Positions 22,526 through 33,791 of a stretch of DNA of 64,000 bases are shown here, in pieces. The DNA lies in assembly GCF_963678635.1 (NCBI RefSeq), contig NC_087069.1, positions 43,042,688-43,106,687 of the forward strand. The letters are read 5' to 3'. The DNA is from Symsagittifera roscoffensis. Lineage: Eukaryota > Xenacoelomorpha > Acoela > Convolutidae. How positions within the stretch are numbered: the first letter of the stretch is position 1; the number at the start of each line of letters is the position of its first letter. The notes below the pieces were generated by a model. The model ran no database searches. It saw only the letters and a program-made list of their open reading frames with translations, and was not told where the DNA came from. Both the position numbers and the translations under genes were made by a program.

Positions 22526-23094
22526 AATTCTGTATAAATATTGAGGTTAGGGAAGTTTACAATGAGAGGGAAATCGTTTTGCTAAGAAAGCGATGTTTAC
22601 GAATAGGCTTTCTCACATCCTACTCGATAGTTTTGGAATCGAGTAGGCCATAACTTATGCAGACAATGTTGCTACAAACTCCTACAGAACATATTCCCAT
22701 AGAATTGTTTCGAATAGGTTTCAAATGGGTTTAATCAAGTAAAATTTGAAGAAAAAAAAACTTAAGTTTTGAAAACGTAATTAGTGTCCATTATACATAA
22801 GCTGATTTAAATTCAGACAAACAGATTGAAACTGAAAATAAAAACATTTTTCTCAAATGGGTTCAACTTAGGTGAAAAAAGACGAAGAGAAAAACTGCTA
22901 AGATATTCAGCAGATTTAGTATGGTGCAGAAAATATTTTGCCCAACAGGGGGTCAGTTTATCAGGTCACTAATAACATGAATATAATTGTCTAAAAATTG
23001 ATGATTGAAATTTTTTGGCTCCCGTTATCTAAACTTTTTATCTTTTCTGTATTTTAGGGAACAAAAAAAATGAAAACTCTCGAAGAGGACACGA

Positions 23095-23240
23095 GTTGAA
23101 GCGGCAATTTAGTGCTTTGATGCAAACTTGTTGTTTTTTTGCGACAACTCTTGCTATATTTCTTTTTGTTGTTTTTTTTGATGCGTTTCTTTGGAATTAC
23201 TTCTTCAAAATATTCGGATTGGCATCCACTCCATATTACT
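23095..23240. repeat. Dispersed repeat shared with opsin intron 2 (38715-38860)
   Basis: GTGCTTTGATGCAAACTTG, TTTTGCGACAACTCTTGCTA and TATTCGGATTGGC recur in order, with small changes, just upstream of opsin exon 3. On the minus strand both copies keep a basic peptide pattern (SKH, IAA, TR, LF), so the repeat may come from coding DNA of an element. It lies just 3' of the LINE fragment on that strand. Confidence 0.55.
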
Positions 23241-23339
23241 TAGAACAAAAATTTTAACAGCTCATTAGCATGTAATTCTTTAAAAGCAAAATTTTTTTGT
23301 TCTCTTGTGTGTTTAATTGGTTCAAGTTTAGTTTTGTGA

Positions 23340-23815
23340 CATATTGTTTTTATAAGACGTTTCAGCAGCATTTCTAGGTGTGTCCAACTTTGTTCTATCT
23401 ATCAGTTGATGCGTAAATGGGGACTCCATATTGCAAAACTCGCAGAACAATATTTTTTATGCCAAAAAAAAACATTTTTTTTTCGGAAAATTTTTTCGCA
23501 GTCTATACAAAAGGCCACTTTACTGGCGTACTTTGTTTTATAAATAGCGTCTGGGGTTTTCGAATGTTGTCTTTCATCTGTAACTATTTCAAGATATTTG
23601 AAACTTTTTACTTTGCTAGTCACACATATTTTTCTTTTAAGTTTTTTTGCTGATCTGCTTTTAGACAATTAATTAAAGAAGTTGTTTTTATGACTGTATC
23701 ATCAGCATACAGCAAAATGTTACAACCTTGTTGTGGACTTTTGCTTTTTTTTATTATCGTTCAATTATATAATGAATAGAAGTGGGCCCAATAGTTTTTT
23801 TTGGTTAATCAGAAT
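23340..23815 (-). mobile_element. LINE (non-LTR retrotransposon) reverse transcriptase fragment
   Basis: On the minus strand the palm and thumb of a Jockey/CR1-like reverse transcriptase are readable in order: LGPLLFII followed by LND (about 23755-23790, with a stop between), the catalytic LLYADDTVI (YADD at 23699-23710), then an 88-codon frame at 23402-23668 with KSFKYLEIVTDERQ (motif 'K..KYLG...D'), ASKVAFCID and YCSASFAIWSPHL. A final stretch, IDRTKLDTPRNAAE, lies near 23350-23400. The fragment contains in-frame stops and shifts near 23670-23780, so it is dead. The 5' part with endonuclease is absent. Confidence 0.8.
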
Positions 23816-23820
23816 TTACG

Positions 23821-24479
23821 CCAAAACTATCGAGTTAAGTATTCTCAAAGTTATATCAAAATGAACATCGCACGTAGCAAAACAAAATTTGAAAAGGGCA
23901 AACTCCATATGTCTATTCATAGTCTGTTTCTCACAGCGAATATCTTTTTTATTTGTAAGGTTGTAAGGTTGACAGTTTTGGCTATGAAACGAAAATAAAA
24001 CAGTTTTAACAATGTTTTAGAGATTCAAAAGTTTAAAACTTTCAATGGTAACGTGAGGCTCCTTTTGAAATAGTTTTGAAATAGTTTTGACATTATTTGA
24101 CTCAGTAGTTTTGGCATTTTTTCAACTAAAAAACCCAAAAATGATTGATGGTTGGATTAAAATTTTGAGCACAACTTTTGTAAAACAAATTGCACCCAAC
24201 GTTCAAATTTTTGAACTGAATGCGTTTTGTTCGGATTGTTCAGCTCTGCACTAAAGTGGAACTATTTTCGGCTATGTAATCTTTTGTAGTCAATTATTTC
24301 TCATGCAACTGCAGTGCAAGCCTTTTTCCAAACTTTAAACAAATTTTTTTAATACCTATGCTCGGCTAAGGTTTTGGACTCAGACATTTTTGTAATGATC
24401 GAAGTTCAAAATTGTCTCAAAATGGTTTTAGTTTTTAGAGAAAAATTACCGAAGCGACAATTCGAAAACTGAAAAATAT
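23821..24479. other. AT-rich sequence, nothing recognised
   Basis: No extension of the reverse transcriptase could be followed into this part. Confidence 0.35.
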
Positions 24480-24790
24480 GTCAGGCATGGGTGGATCTAG
24501 CATTTTTTAGATTGTGGGCTGATTTTTGATTTTAATTTTTGTCGAACAAATTAAACTTTTAGGTCGAATAAACTGATTTTCCGAACTCTCCCAAAAAACT
24601 AAAGAGACACTGTTTTGGCCAAAAATTTCTGCGCCACCGGCAAACAAAATAAACAAACAAAGAAAGGGTTTTCACTAACTTTTTGGAAGCATTTGAGGAA
24701 AAAAATCCCGTTTTTTGCCGCGCACTTCCTCCTCATACATAGTAATTATTGGCGAATAAGCGCCGGTGGAAAAATAAGTGTACGTCAGTC
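24480..24790 (+). mobile_element. Fragment of the GGATYTAGG-ended TIR repeat family (left end)
   Basis: GTGGATCTAGC at the left, GCGCCACCGGCAAAC in the middle and TTTGCCGCGCACTTCCTCCTC towards the right run parallel to 49684-49950 of the fuller copy (GCGGATCTAGG, GACGCCACAGGCAAA, TTTCGGCGCGTTCTTCCTC). The right terminus is not attached in the expected orientation. Confidence 0.5.
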
Positions 24791-24884
24791 ATAAAAGGAT
24801 ACCTTGAAAATTATATATTTATATTTATTCATATTTATTATTATTATTATTATATTTATTGATTTATAGTCAAATTTACATACA

Positions 24885-25000
24885 GTTCCGGATTTAGGGG
24901 GACTGGTTGAGGGCGGACGCCCATTTCCTCAGGGATTCAACCCCCTGCCTAGCCAGAGGGTTGTGCCTTTGTACTATTTTAAGATATCCATTTTTGGCTG
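24885..25000 (-). mobile_element. Fragment of the same TIR repeat family (right end, inverted)
   Basis: ACATACAGTTCCGGATTTAG, then GGGCGGACGCCCATTTCCTC and CAACCCCCTGCC, match the reverse complement of 49990-50063. Together with the neighbouring left-end fragment it suggests two insertions or a rearranged copy. Confidence 0.6.
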
Positions 25001-25969
25001 AAGGACCTTCAAAATTTTCTACATTTAGTATTTTTTTTGTCAAGTTCCCAATTCGGTCGAATTAATGAACTTAATTATGAAGTACAGCGCACGGACTTGT
25101 TTGGTGTGCTTTGTTTTTGTACGGCGCTGAGTTTCCAAAGTCCAACAATATTTATTCAATTTGAAGCAAGATAATTGCTTCCATGGAACGTGCATTAGAA
25201 TCAAATCAACTCACATGGCAGATGAATTTACCTGGGAGGGGCAAAAAGATATATTTATACTTTTTACTCCCGCCATCATTTTTTTTCAAAAAAGAAAGTG
25301 GTGGTACAATTGAAAAGGCAGTCGAGTTTATTATGATCGATATAAGCAGTCATTCCCTTTTCGTTCTATTGCTTCCTACTTTTGTTAACAATCATATCAT
25401 CAACCCAATAATTTTTTTTACGAATGAGGCTTCAGTTATCTCTTATTTCCCAGCGAGTGTTTCAGTTTGTGATTTCAAAGTGTCATTTTTAAACTAGTTT
25501 AAAATCTCAATTGACCACTTAACTTCCTTTAATTGATTATTTCTGATATTTTCACGTTGAAGGACCAAATTATCAGGAAAGTGTTCAATTATTCAGTTTT
25601 CAGAGGATAAAATTATGATAGAAAACGATACTCGTAGTCTGATTAAAATTCAGCCCACTCATTCATCCTTGGCGCAACAATTATTTCAAATTTAAAAAAG
25701 AATAATTGTTGCAAATTGTTCAAAAACTGGGCGAAACTTATTCAATGTGGGTTTACTTTCAATTATTTTTTAGAAGTCACTATCAAATTTTTTGGTTTCG
25801 AGATTATAAAGATTAGAAAAATAATTGAAATTTCATGCTTTAACTTATTTGCCAGTTTTTCTGGCTTTCTAATTTGTTGTGGGCGGACAAAGAGTTAAAA
25901 TTTTCTCAGTAATCACAAAACATATAAACTAGCTGTCATTTTTGCAAACTCTATTCAAAATACAAAGTG
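25001..25969. other. AT-rich intergenic sequence
   Basis: A 104-codon + frame at 25183-25497 is open, but it is Phe/Ile-rich with no motif and no splice-site support; not called as a gene. Confidence 0.35.
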
Positions 25970-26290
25970 ATACAAGACTTCTCGTATCAGGGGGGCAGAA
26001 CGTTGGATGTTTTGACTGCCTTTTGAGTTATATGGAGCAGTTTGTTTTCTAAATATTGATGAACTTTTCAAAAATAAGTTTTTCTTAATTTTTGAACTTT
26101 TTTTTTGAAAATTATCCCCCACACGCCGTATTAAGTAAAAAGTGGTAGATTTTGCTACTAGTAACAAATTATGACAACTTGTCTGCTTCAACCAATTTGG
26201 AACAGTTTATAAGAAGAATAGAGTCTCCGTTTTGGACCTAATTGTCCCGATATTGGCCATATTAACAATTTTTACACCCCCATCTTCTTA
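25970..26290. repeat. Dispersed repeat, partner of 11030-11350
   Basis: See the partner copy for shared strings. Orientation is the same. The copies are perhaps 75-80% alike. Confidence 0.65.
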
Positions 26291-26509
26291 CAAAATTTAA
26301 TCACTGGTAAAAAAAAAACTTTCAAATTGAATTCAACAAGAAAAACAAGAAATTCCGAATGAAATTTAAAAAAATTCCGTCAATAATAGTAAGTTGAAAA
26401 GTCGCAATTTGTCTGCAGAAAAATAATCAAAGTATCAGAGTTCAAGTTGTCAAACCCATACCCAGAGAGCAAAAGCAATAAGGGAAGACAAAAGTTTTGA
26501 TTAAACCAG

Positions 26510-28770
26510 GTATGATTTTTTATTTTTACAGGAAAAACTTCTTGTTTTTTTTTTGAAAACGTCAGAGCATGGTATCAAAGCAGTCTCCAAAGCAATTCAA
26601 CCCATAAAAAAGTCTTCGTCAAACAATCAGAGCTACCAGCTGAAGAAAACTTTCAGAGCTACCAGCTGGAGTCTCCAGTGGCCTTAAAATTTGTAGTATC
26701 TGAAATTATAGATTTTTACACTATTATAGTTTCATTAGATTTGATAGAGAGCAAAATCGCTGCAGTTTTTTTCTTTTGTCAATCTTGAACGGCTGAAATC
26801 TCTGGTAAAATCAACCGCTGTCAGGCTGACAGGTAACTCTATAATTAACCCCAAAATTATTCATAAATTTGATCCAATCAGATGATTTTTTAGGAACAAC
26901 AATTACTTGCAAAACTGCGTTCCAACCAGGTAAAGCAAAAAAACTTGTCGGCGTTTCGATGAACTTATAAGAGAACTAGCCTCTAACGGTAGAATTGAAT
27001 AAAATTTTTCATAATTTTGAACAAGAGCTTCCAATTTTTTTTTTTGAGTCTACGCTGTCTGGTCGTTTCATTCATCTTTCCCTAAACTACTTAAGAAAAA
27101 TTGCAGAACTCGATGAAAAAAGTTTTATTGAAAAAATTACGATGAAAAACGCTGTCTAGGCGCTTGAATTGGTACTCGCAATTGCTTTTGAGAAAAAGAA
27201 AAGTCGTGCGAAATGATATCGCACGGTAAGTGCTCGAAAAACTTAAAAAGAAGTCAGAAGCATAAATCTTTTGATTCAAACTACAAACTATTTCGTCAGG
27301 AACTGAGAAATTCTATTCCCCTTCTAAATAAAGGGGAAAAAGTGTCATCCACCTAACAACAAATGCAGCTTAAGGCTGAAGTTCTGGCATAGAACCTTTT
27401 TTTGAATGCTCCAATATTAATAAAGGGAATAGGATAGATAAATGATTAAACACGTCTCTCTTCCAAAAACCAATTATAATATTCAATCAAATGTACAATT
27501 TTTGTACGAAAAAAAAAATTGTAACGGAATTTGTTCGAAAGAGCATAGAATACGATGATAATGTTTTCAAAAAAACCAATACATTTATTCTTGACATTAT
27601 GTTTATTTGAAGGTAAAGCCTGTGAACTTTTTTTTTGAAACAGGAATAGGTTTTTTCAATGTTTTGTGAAAAGAATACATCGTGCAGCCTGCAGCTGAAG
27701 CAAAAAACGCCCTCTCTAGTCTAGTTTTAGAAAAAAAACTGTGTCTCCAACTCATGAAACGTGTAACTTTTTCTCCTATGATGGGACGCAAGGATGGGGC
27801 AACATTCTCTAATGGAGCTTTTAAACAATTTAAAAAACCATTATCAAAGCGATACCAATCAGAAATATTCCAGCTTTTAGCGAAATTTTTTTTTCGCAAG
27901 CGTTGCCTCCCATTTTTTATCAACAACCGAATTAAAAAAAAAACGCCAATCACAACTATTTGGCCAATTCCTTGGAGCAATCAGTAGCCTGCTGCTGACG
28001 CGGAAAGGGGGGAGTTAGGCGGAGGTTACTTATAACGACTTTTTTTGCTATTTCTTCCTTTCCTTCAATCCTGGTTGGCAATTTCTTACTATCCTAGAAA
28101 ACTCAACCCCTAAAAACACAATTACTTTTTCCAACTCAAAAGACCGATAGATAGATAGTGAGCGTCCGCAAAAATTCCAAAGGGATGTTGATAAGCTGAA
28201 AATCAAGTTCAAGTTTTAGTAAATTTTTTCAAATGGAGTATAACACTTTTTTCATTTCCACTCAAGTTTGCTATTATCATATCTCAGTTCAGGTTTTTGA
28301 ATATCAGTTTTTGTACCGAAATCCAAAAGTTGTTTATTTCGATTACTAAGTTGAAAATTTTTTATTTCTGTTGTATGCATAGGAAAGTTTCTATATCTAG
28401 AATTGCCAACACAGACAGATGCCCAATTGATCACTTAGGACCACATTTTCTATCTTTTCTGAGAAAAATTTTTAGAGAAAACAAAACATTTTTTTCTGAA
28501 GCATGGAGCATTGATTTTTTACAGTTCTTTAAAAATTTGCAATGTGAAAAGCTGTAAGATACAAAAAAAATCATTGCTCCATGGTTCAAAAAACTTGTTT
28601 TGTTTTCTCTAAAAACTTTTCTCACTGCCTTTTGTCTTTGTCTTTGTCTCAAAAATAAATGCACTGTCTTTTTCAGACAACGAATTGATTATTGATTATT
28701 CCCTCCAGTTATTTTCTCACTTTTGAACCCGTACATCAGCTGAAATGCTTTGACAATACCGTGCTGGAAA
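26510..28770. repeat. Duplicated ~2.2-kb block, copy 1
   Basis: Order-conserved landmarks with 28790-32740: CTACGCTGT...GTTTCATT (27050 / 29270), AAGTGTCATCCACCTAA (27341 / 29571), the AAACGCAAGGATGGGGC region (27787 / 29961), TTCAATCCTGGTTGGCA / TTCAATTCTGGTTGCCA (28065 / 31917), CTGAAAATCAAGTTCAAG (28197 / 32177), and ATGCTTTGACAATACCGTG (28744 / 32704). Both strands of 27603-27987 are open for over 100 codons with a related frame in copy 2, but no known motif appears in either. Confidence 0.75.
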
Positions 28771-28789
28771 ATCTACAAGAAAATTTTTT

Positions 28790-31700
28790 GTCATTTTTTT
28801 AAATCAAAGTGCAGTGCATAGTGTACCAACAGTCGCAGTCTCCAGTGCAATTAAACGCATAAAAAGTCTCTTTCAAAAATCCAGCACTACCAGAAGAAAA
28901 TATCTTTTGAAAGACACAAACCATTTGCAAGCAACAATTAAGACGATTTAGAAGTGTCTCCAAAAGCTCGAAACTTTATAAAATCTCAGTTTTTATATTT
29001 CTAGACTAATAGATTTTCATTTGGACAGATAACAAAACTACCGCAATTTCTTTTTGTTTTGCCGATAATGAACAGCTAAGAGTTTTGATATAATCTTTTA
29101 GTAACTCTTTTAGGAACAACATTTGCTTGCAGAATGCATTCTAATCAGATGAAGCAAAAAAAAACTTTTCGCCGTTTCGATGATGTTCAAGAGAACTAGA
29201 CCCTAACAGAAAAAAATCTTGATTTTTCACAAGCGCTTCTTAGGTGTTTCTAAAACTTAACCCCGAGCCTACGCTGTATGGCTGTTTCATTAAAGTTTCC
29301 CTGAACTACTTGAGAAGAACTCATATTGAAAAAAGTTTGATAAAAACGCTGTTTTGGCACTTGAATTGGTACCTGCACTTGTTTTCGAAAAAAAAGAAAA
29401 ACGATATTCATGAAAAAAAAACTAGCAAAAAAAATCAAATAGATTAATATCGTACAGTTAGTATTTGAAAAACAATACAAAAAAGAACAACCATATTTTT
29501 TTTGAATCAAACTACAAACCATCTAGCCAGGAACTGAGAAATTTCCTTCACCTTCTGGAAAAAGAGAGAAAAAGTGTCATCCACCTAAGTATGAACAACA
29601 AATACAGTTTATGGCTGATACTCTGGCATAAGAACATTTTTTGAAAGCTGGATTCCCAATAAGTAGAAAAGGATAGCAAAAACAAACCAATGTTCAAAAA
29701 ACCAATAATCATAATAAATTTTAGAAAAAAACTCTAACGGAATCTGTGCGTAAGAGCATAGAATACGCTGATAGTCTATTTAAAATAAACTGATTTAAAT
29801 TTTTTTGTCCTTTTGATTTGAAGCTAAAGCCTGTGAACTTTTTGAAACAGGGATACGGTTTGTCATTGTTTGTGAAAAGAATACTTTGTACAGCCTCCAG
29901 GTGAAAAAAAAAAACGCCTTGTCTTGACTATCTTTTGATAAAACTGTCCTCGATTGCATTAAACGCAAGGATGGGGCTAAGTGCTGGCATTTTTTTAAAC
30001 GTTGCAACTGTAAGCCAACAAATTGCTAAAAACAGTCAAATATTCGATGGTTTAGAAACATCAACAGGTCTTACATCAAATTGGTTGGTTTCAAATCAGA
30101 TTATTTTTTTTCATCACAAAAGTTCCATTTTTAAACCATTTTTTGTATTCATTCTCTTATCGACAAGACTTTGCTTAGGATCATGATGCAAGTAGTCTAA
30201 AATGTTTGAACGTGTGCCTGTTTAGTTCTAAGAGAATTTTAGCAGTATGTATGTTTTTTCAATTCAACTTTGCATTTTTTTATTTATAAAGCTTGGTTGA
30301 TAAACGACGCTATTGTTGAATTTTTATCAAATAAATTTTACTCAGATTTTCATTTTTGTCATTGGAAAATGATAATTTGTATGGTATTTAAGTGATTTTG
30401 AGGTGAAATGGCGAGGGGAGTTCAAGTGCAGGAAAGTATAAGGTATCCTTCTTCAAACCCCAGTAAATGTTAAAAAAAGATAACAGTTAAATGATTTTTT
30501 TTTCAAATTCGAGATCAAGACATTAAAAGCTTTTAGATGATTTAAACAAGTCAGCTAAAAATAGCTAGGTAAAAAATTGGGTTTTGTCGGAAAAAAAATG
30601 AGCCCGACTACAAATATTCAGTCACTTTCTTTGAAATTTGGAGTTATAAATAACGCTCGATATTTTCTGCTTCTGAAGCCTTGGAGGAAATTCAACCATT
30701 CACAATCATATATTTTTTGCTCTTATTAAAACAGACACAAAAAAACATCATTTCCTAATTGCACAGCCTGTCATAAGATTAATTAAACTGAGAAAGTTTC
30801 TTTGATGAGGATGACATTTTCAAAAGATTTTTTTGGAGCAATCGGAACATCTAAGGCATTCAGAAAACCTACATTCAGTATTTGTTGTAATTTTCTTGAA
30901 ATATTTTTTTCTTATGCTTAGCAGAAAATGAAAGTTTGCTCTTAAGACAAAGTTGTTTTTAAGCTAGCAAACCGGCAAAACCAGTCTTCGTTGTTGCCAG
31001 TTTGGTTTAAATAGTTCTAGGCGTTTTATGTAATTATGATTTTCGTACATCGTAACAATTGTTTTCTGTTTTCTTTCAGACTAAATTTTTTCAGAGCATA
31101 AAATAACTGCTGAAATTTAATTTTTCCGCTTTCAAATTGGCAGCAAATGTGTTTGTTGTGACATTTTTGTCTCTTGTCACAAAAAAACTGTCTTCATCTA
31201 AAAAAAATCTATTTAAAGGGTCAGGTTTTTTTCAGACTGTATTCTATAATTTTCTTTTCAGAGCTATGCGCCGGTTGTCTAGACAAGTCATTTAGTTTTT
31301 CGGGAGTAGTTTTTAGTGGATTCCATAAAATATCAAAAAATGCAGAACCTTTTCATTCGAAGCATCAATCACAAAACGATCTCTTTGAGGTATCGCAACA
31401 CGGAAATGTTTCAGACAATTAGTTCACGCCAATTCGATTTCAAGTATTCAACGAGCCGGATCAATAAACCACTATTAAAAGAGTCCTAAATTTATCCCAC
31501 AATTGCTAATGGAGACCTAAAATAATTTTAAAAAACCCTTATCAAAATGAACGATTAGAAATACTCCGATCTTTTCGAGGGTCTTATCTTACTTTACTTT
31601 TTTGGTAAATTGAACAAGTTCAAACATGGGTCAAATGAATTCGCTCGCACCTTTTCAAGATCCAAAAAATTCACTTAATCAGACAATACCCTTACAGCTT

Positions 31701-32740
31701 GTTCTTTTGATTGAACCCTTAATCTCAGATTTCACACTTTAGTTTCCGAGACAAACCAAAAAATTTCCAATCAAACAAAAGTCCAACTTTTCGAAAAAAA
31801 ACTGTCAAATATTTGAAACATAGACTTTTACTTAAATTAACAATCCTATTTTACCTTAAATCTCATTTTTTTTGGGTTGGGGGTATTTATTACCATTCTT
31901 TTTTTCTTCTTCCCATTCAATTCTGGTTGCCATTTTTTACCATCCTAAAAAATCGACGCTAGAACTCCATTCTGGAAAACTCTTGCGCAAGTCAATGAAA
32001 GAAATAATTAATTTCCTGGAGGATTATTAACACGTTTTAACTGTCTTTGCCCTGACGGCTGTTAGGCGAATGCGACAGAACCATATCCCCTCTTACGCCA
32101 TAAAAACTTCCCTTTTTCTGACTCTAAAGACTGATTCGTAGTTAGTTCGCAAATTGCTATAAATGATGTTGATATGCTGAAAATCAAGTTCAAGCTTCTC
32201 TAATTAAGTTCAAGCTGATTTTAGCACATTTTTTTCAACTCCACCCAAAGTGGCTATTTTCAATATTTCTGCTCAGTGCAGATTTTCGAATGTGCAGCGG
32301 AATCCAAAGTTTTTTTTTAGTTTTAATGTCTAAAGCGGAATTTTTTAATTCTGTCTCATGCATACATAGGAAAGTTTTGATATTCAAGGCTTGCCAATCA
32401 CAAATAGATGCCTAAATAACTACTTAAGATCACTTTTTCGAAATTTTCTGAGACAAACTTTTTGAGAAAAAAAAACAACTTTGTTGAACCATTGGGCAAT
32501 GTTTATTTTCCTCTAAAATTTTTAATCAGTAAAGGCCTATATTCAAGTTATGTTGTAAAGAGTTATACTACAGCTTTATATCTCGCAACATTCTTTTATA
32601 TAATATCAGTGAAATAACTGCGCTGTCTTTTTCAGAATATGAAGTGATGATCGATTTTTTCTTGCAGCTATTTTCTCGCGTTTGAACCCTTACATCAGGT
32701 GAAATGCTTTGACAGTACCGTGACTATACTTAAAACATTT
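28790..32740. repeat. Duplicated block, copy 2, with about 1.5 kb of extra DNA
   Basis: Collinear with copy 1, but the stretch at about 30000-31490 has no counterpart there, so it was inserted here or lost from copy 1. Part of the extra DNA (about 30430-30650) is weakly similar to 11380-11540 (ACAAATATTC then GTCA..TTCTT). No gene recognised. Confidence 0.7.
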
Positions 32741-33597
32741 ATGCATTATTTTAAACATTAGCCAGCTCTGGTTCACACCGAATTTTTTAAGCATTTTTCA
32801 GGGAATTCAATTTTAAAAATAGATGATTGTCACTTCTGAAGTCTAGAGAAAATGAGTTTTTAAATGTCAACTGTAGCTTAAATACGAGATATCAAATCAA
32901 TTTTTGGAACGAGAGCTCTTAAAGTTCATTATTTTTTTCCGGTATCTTTCGCTAATCAATTTAAACATAATCTTAAGTTACCGTTTTTACCTTAATGGAA
33001 ACAAAAATAGATGTGACATTTCAGGAAATCGTTTCCAAGGACATATGCGCATATATTTTAGTTTCTCGCTTTTTGTATGAACTTTGCTGCATCAGGCACT
33101 TTAAACCTTATCTTCTTAAAAATCGAATAACTAATCGGTTGAATTGATTTAAAGGAATTGTTAAAAATAGTTAAATGTTGACATTTAAAAACATCGATTG
33201 GTGTTATCTTAATAGGATTGATTTCCAGTAATTGCTAGATTAATAGACGGTTAACTATCTTTACTAACTTCTTTACTATCTTTACTCTCATTATTCTGTA
33301 TTTAGATAAATCCGAAAAAATCTTCGTCTTTTCCAAAGAACAACTTCAGTTGCAAAGTCGAACTGAGTTACAAACAAGAAGCCATTTTGAAAAAAAAGAA
33401 AAAAATGTTTATTTTTTGAAACCGCAAATCTTTCAACTGTTACTTTTTAACAAAAACCTTCCCGTTACTTTTTCCAATTTTTTTTCGATTTGTATCAAAC
33501 CTTATCTCAGTTATATCGCGCTTATACAGTTTCTTCAGATTAAATACCAAACTTTGCTACTTATGTTTAGTTTTGAGAAAAAAATTAATCGAATCAA
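32741..33597. other. Upstream region of the opsin gene
   Basis: No TATA box at a convincing place and no recognised element. An in-frame stop (TAA at 33586-33588) closes the opsin frame just upstream, so the start codon must lie at 33598 or later unless there is an upstream non-coding exon. Frames at 33350-33833 in other registers are shadows. Confidence 0.4.
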
Positions 33598-33791
33598 ATG
33601 ACAAACATGATGTCAAGAAACTTCACTTCCATTTCTTTCATCGATGTCGATATGTCAACTGGAATCACGCTGGGGGAGGGGGTTCGATCCCCCGAGGATT
33701 CATTTCTTTTCAAACGATTCGGAGCCGTGCTGAGCAGTATCATCACTCTCGGATTGTTCGGAAATTTGCTCACTATTGTAATTCTATCAAA
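33598..33791 (+). CDS. Opsin exon 1: N-terminus and TM1
   Basis: Residues 1-64 plus two bases of codon 65. The ATGs at 33607 and 33610 have A at -3 and fit initiation better than 33598, so the start is uncertain by three or four residues. TM1 is FGAVLSSIITLGLFGNLLTI. The donor is GTAAGA. The segment coding for LGEGVRSPED contains a GGGGG-TTCGATC-CCCC hairpin. Confidence 0.9.

Noticed and set aside
25183-25497. 104-codon + frame
   Set aside because: Homopolymer-driven Phe/Ile content, no motif, no splice or promoter support, partly within repeat-rich sequence.
33655-33700. Possible tRNA gene over the opsin exon 1 hairpin
   Set aside because: Only a T-arm is present; no A box, D-arm, anticodon arm or acceptor stem upstream.
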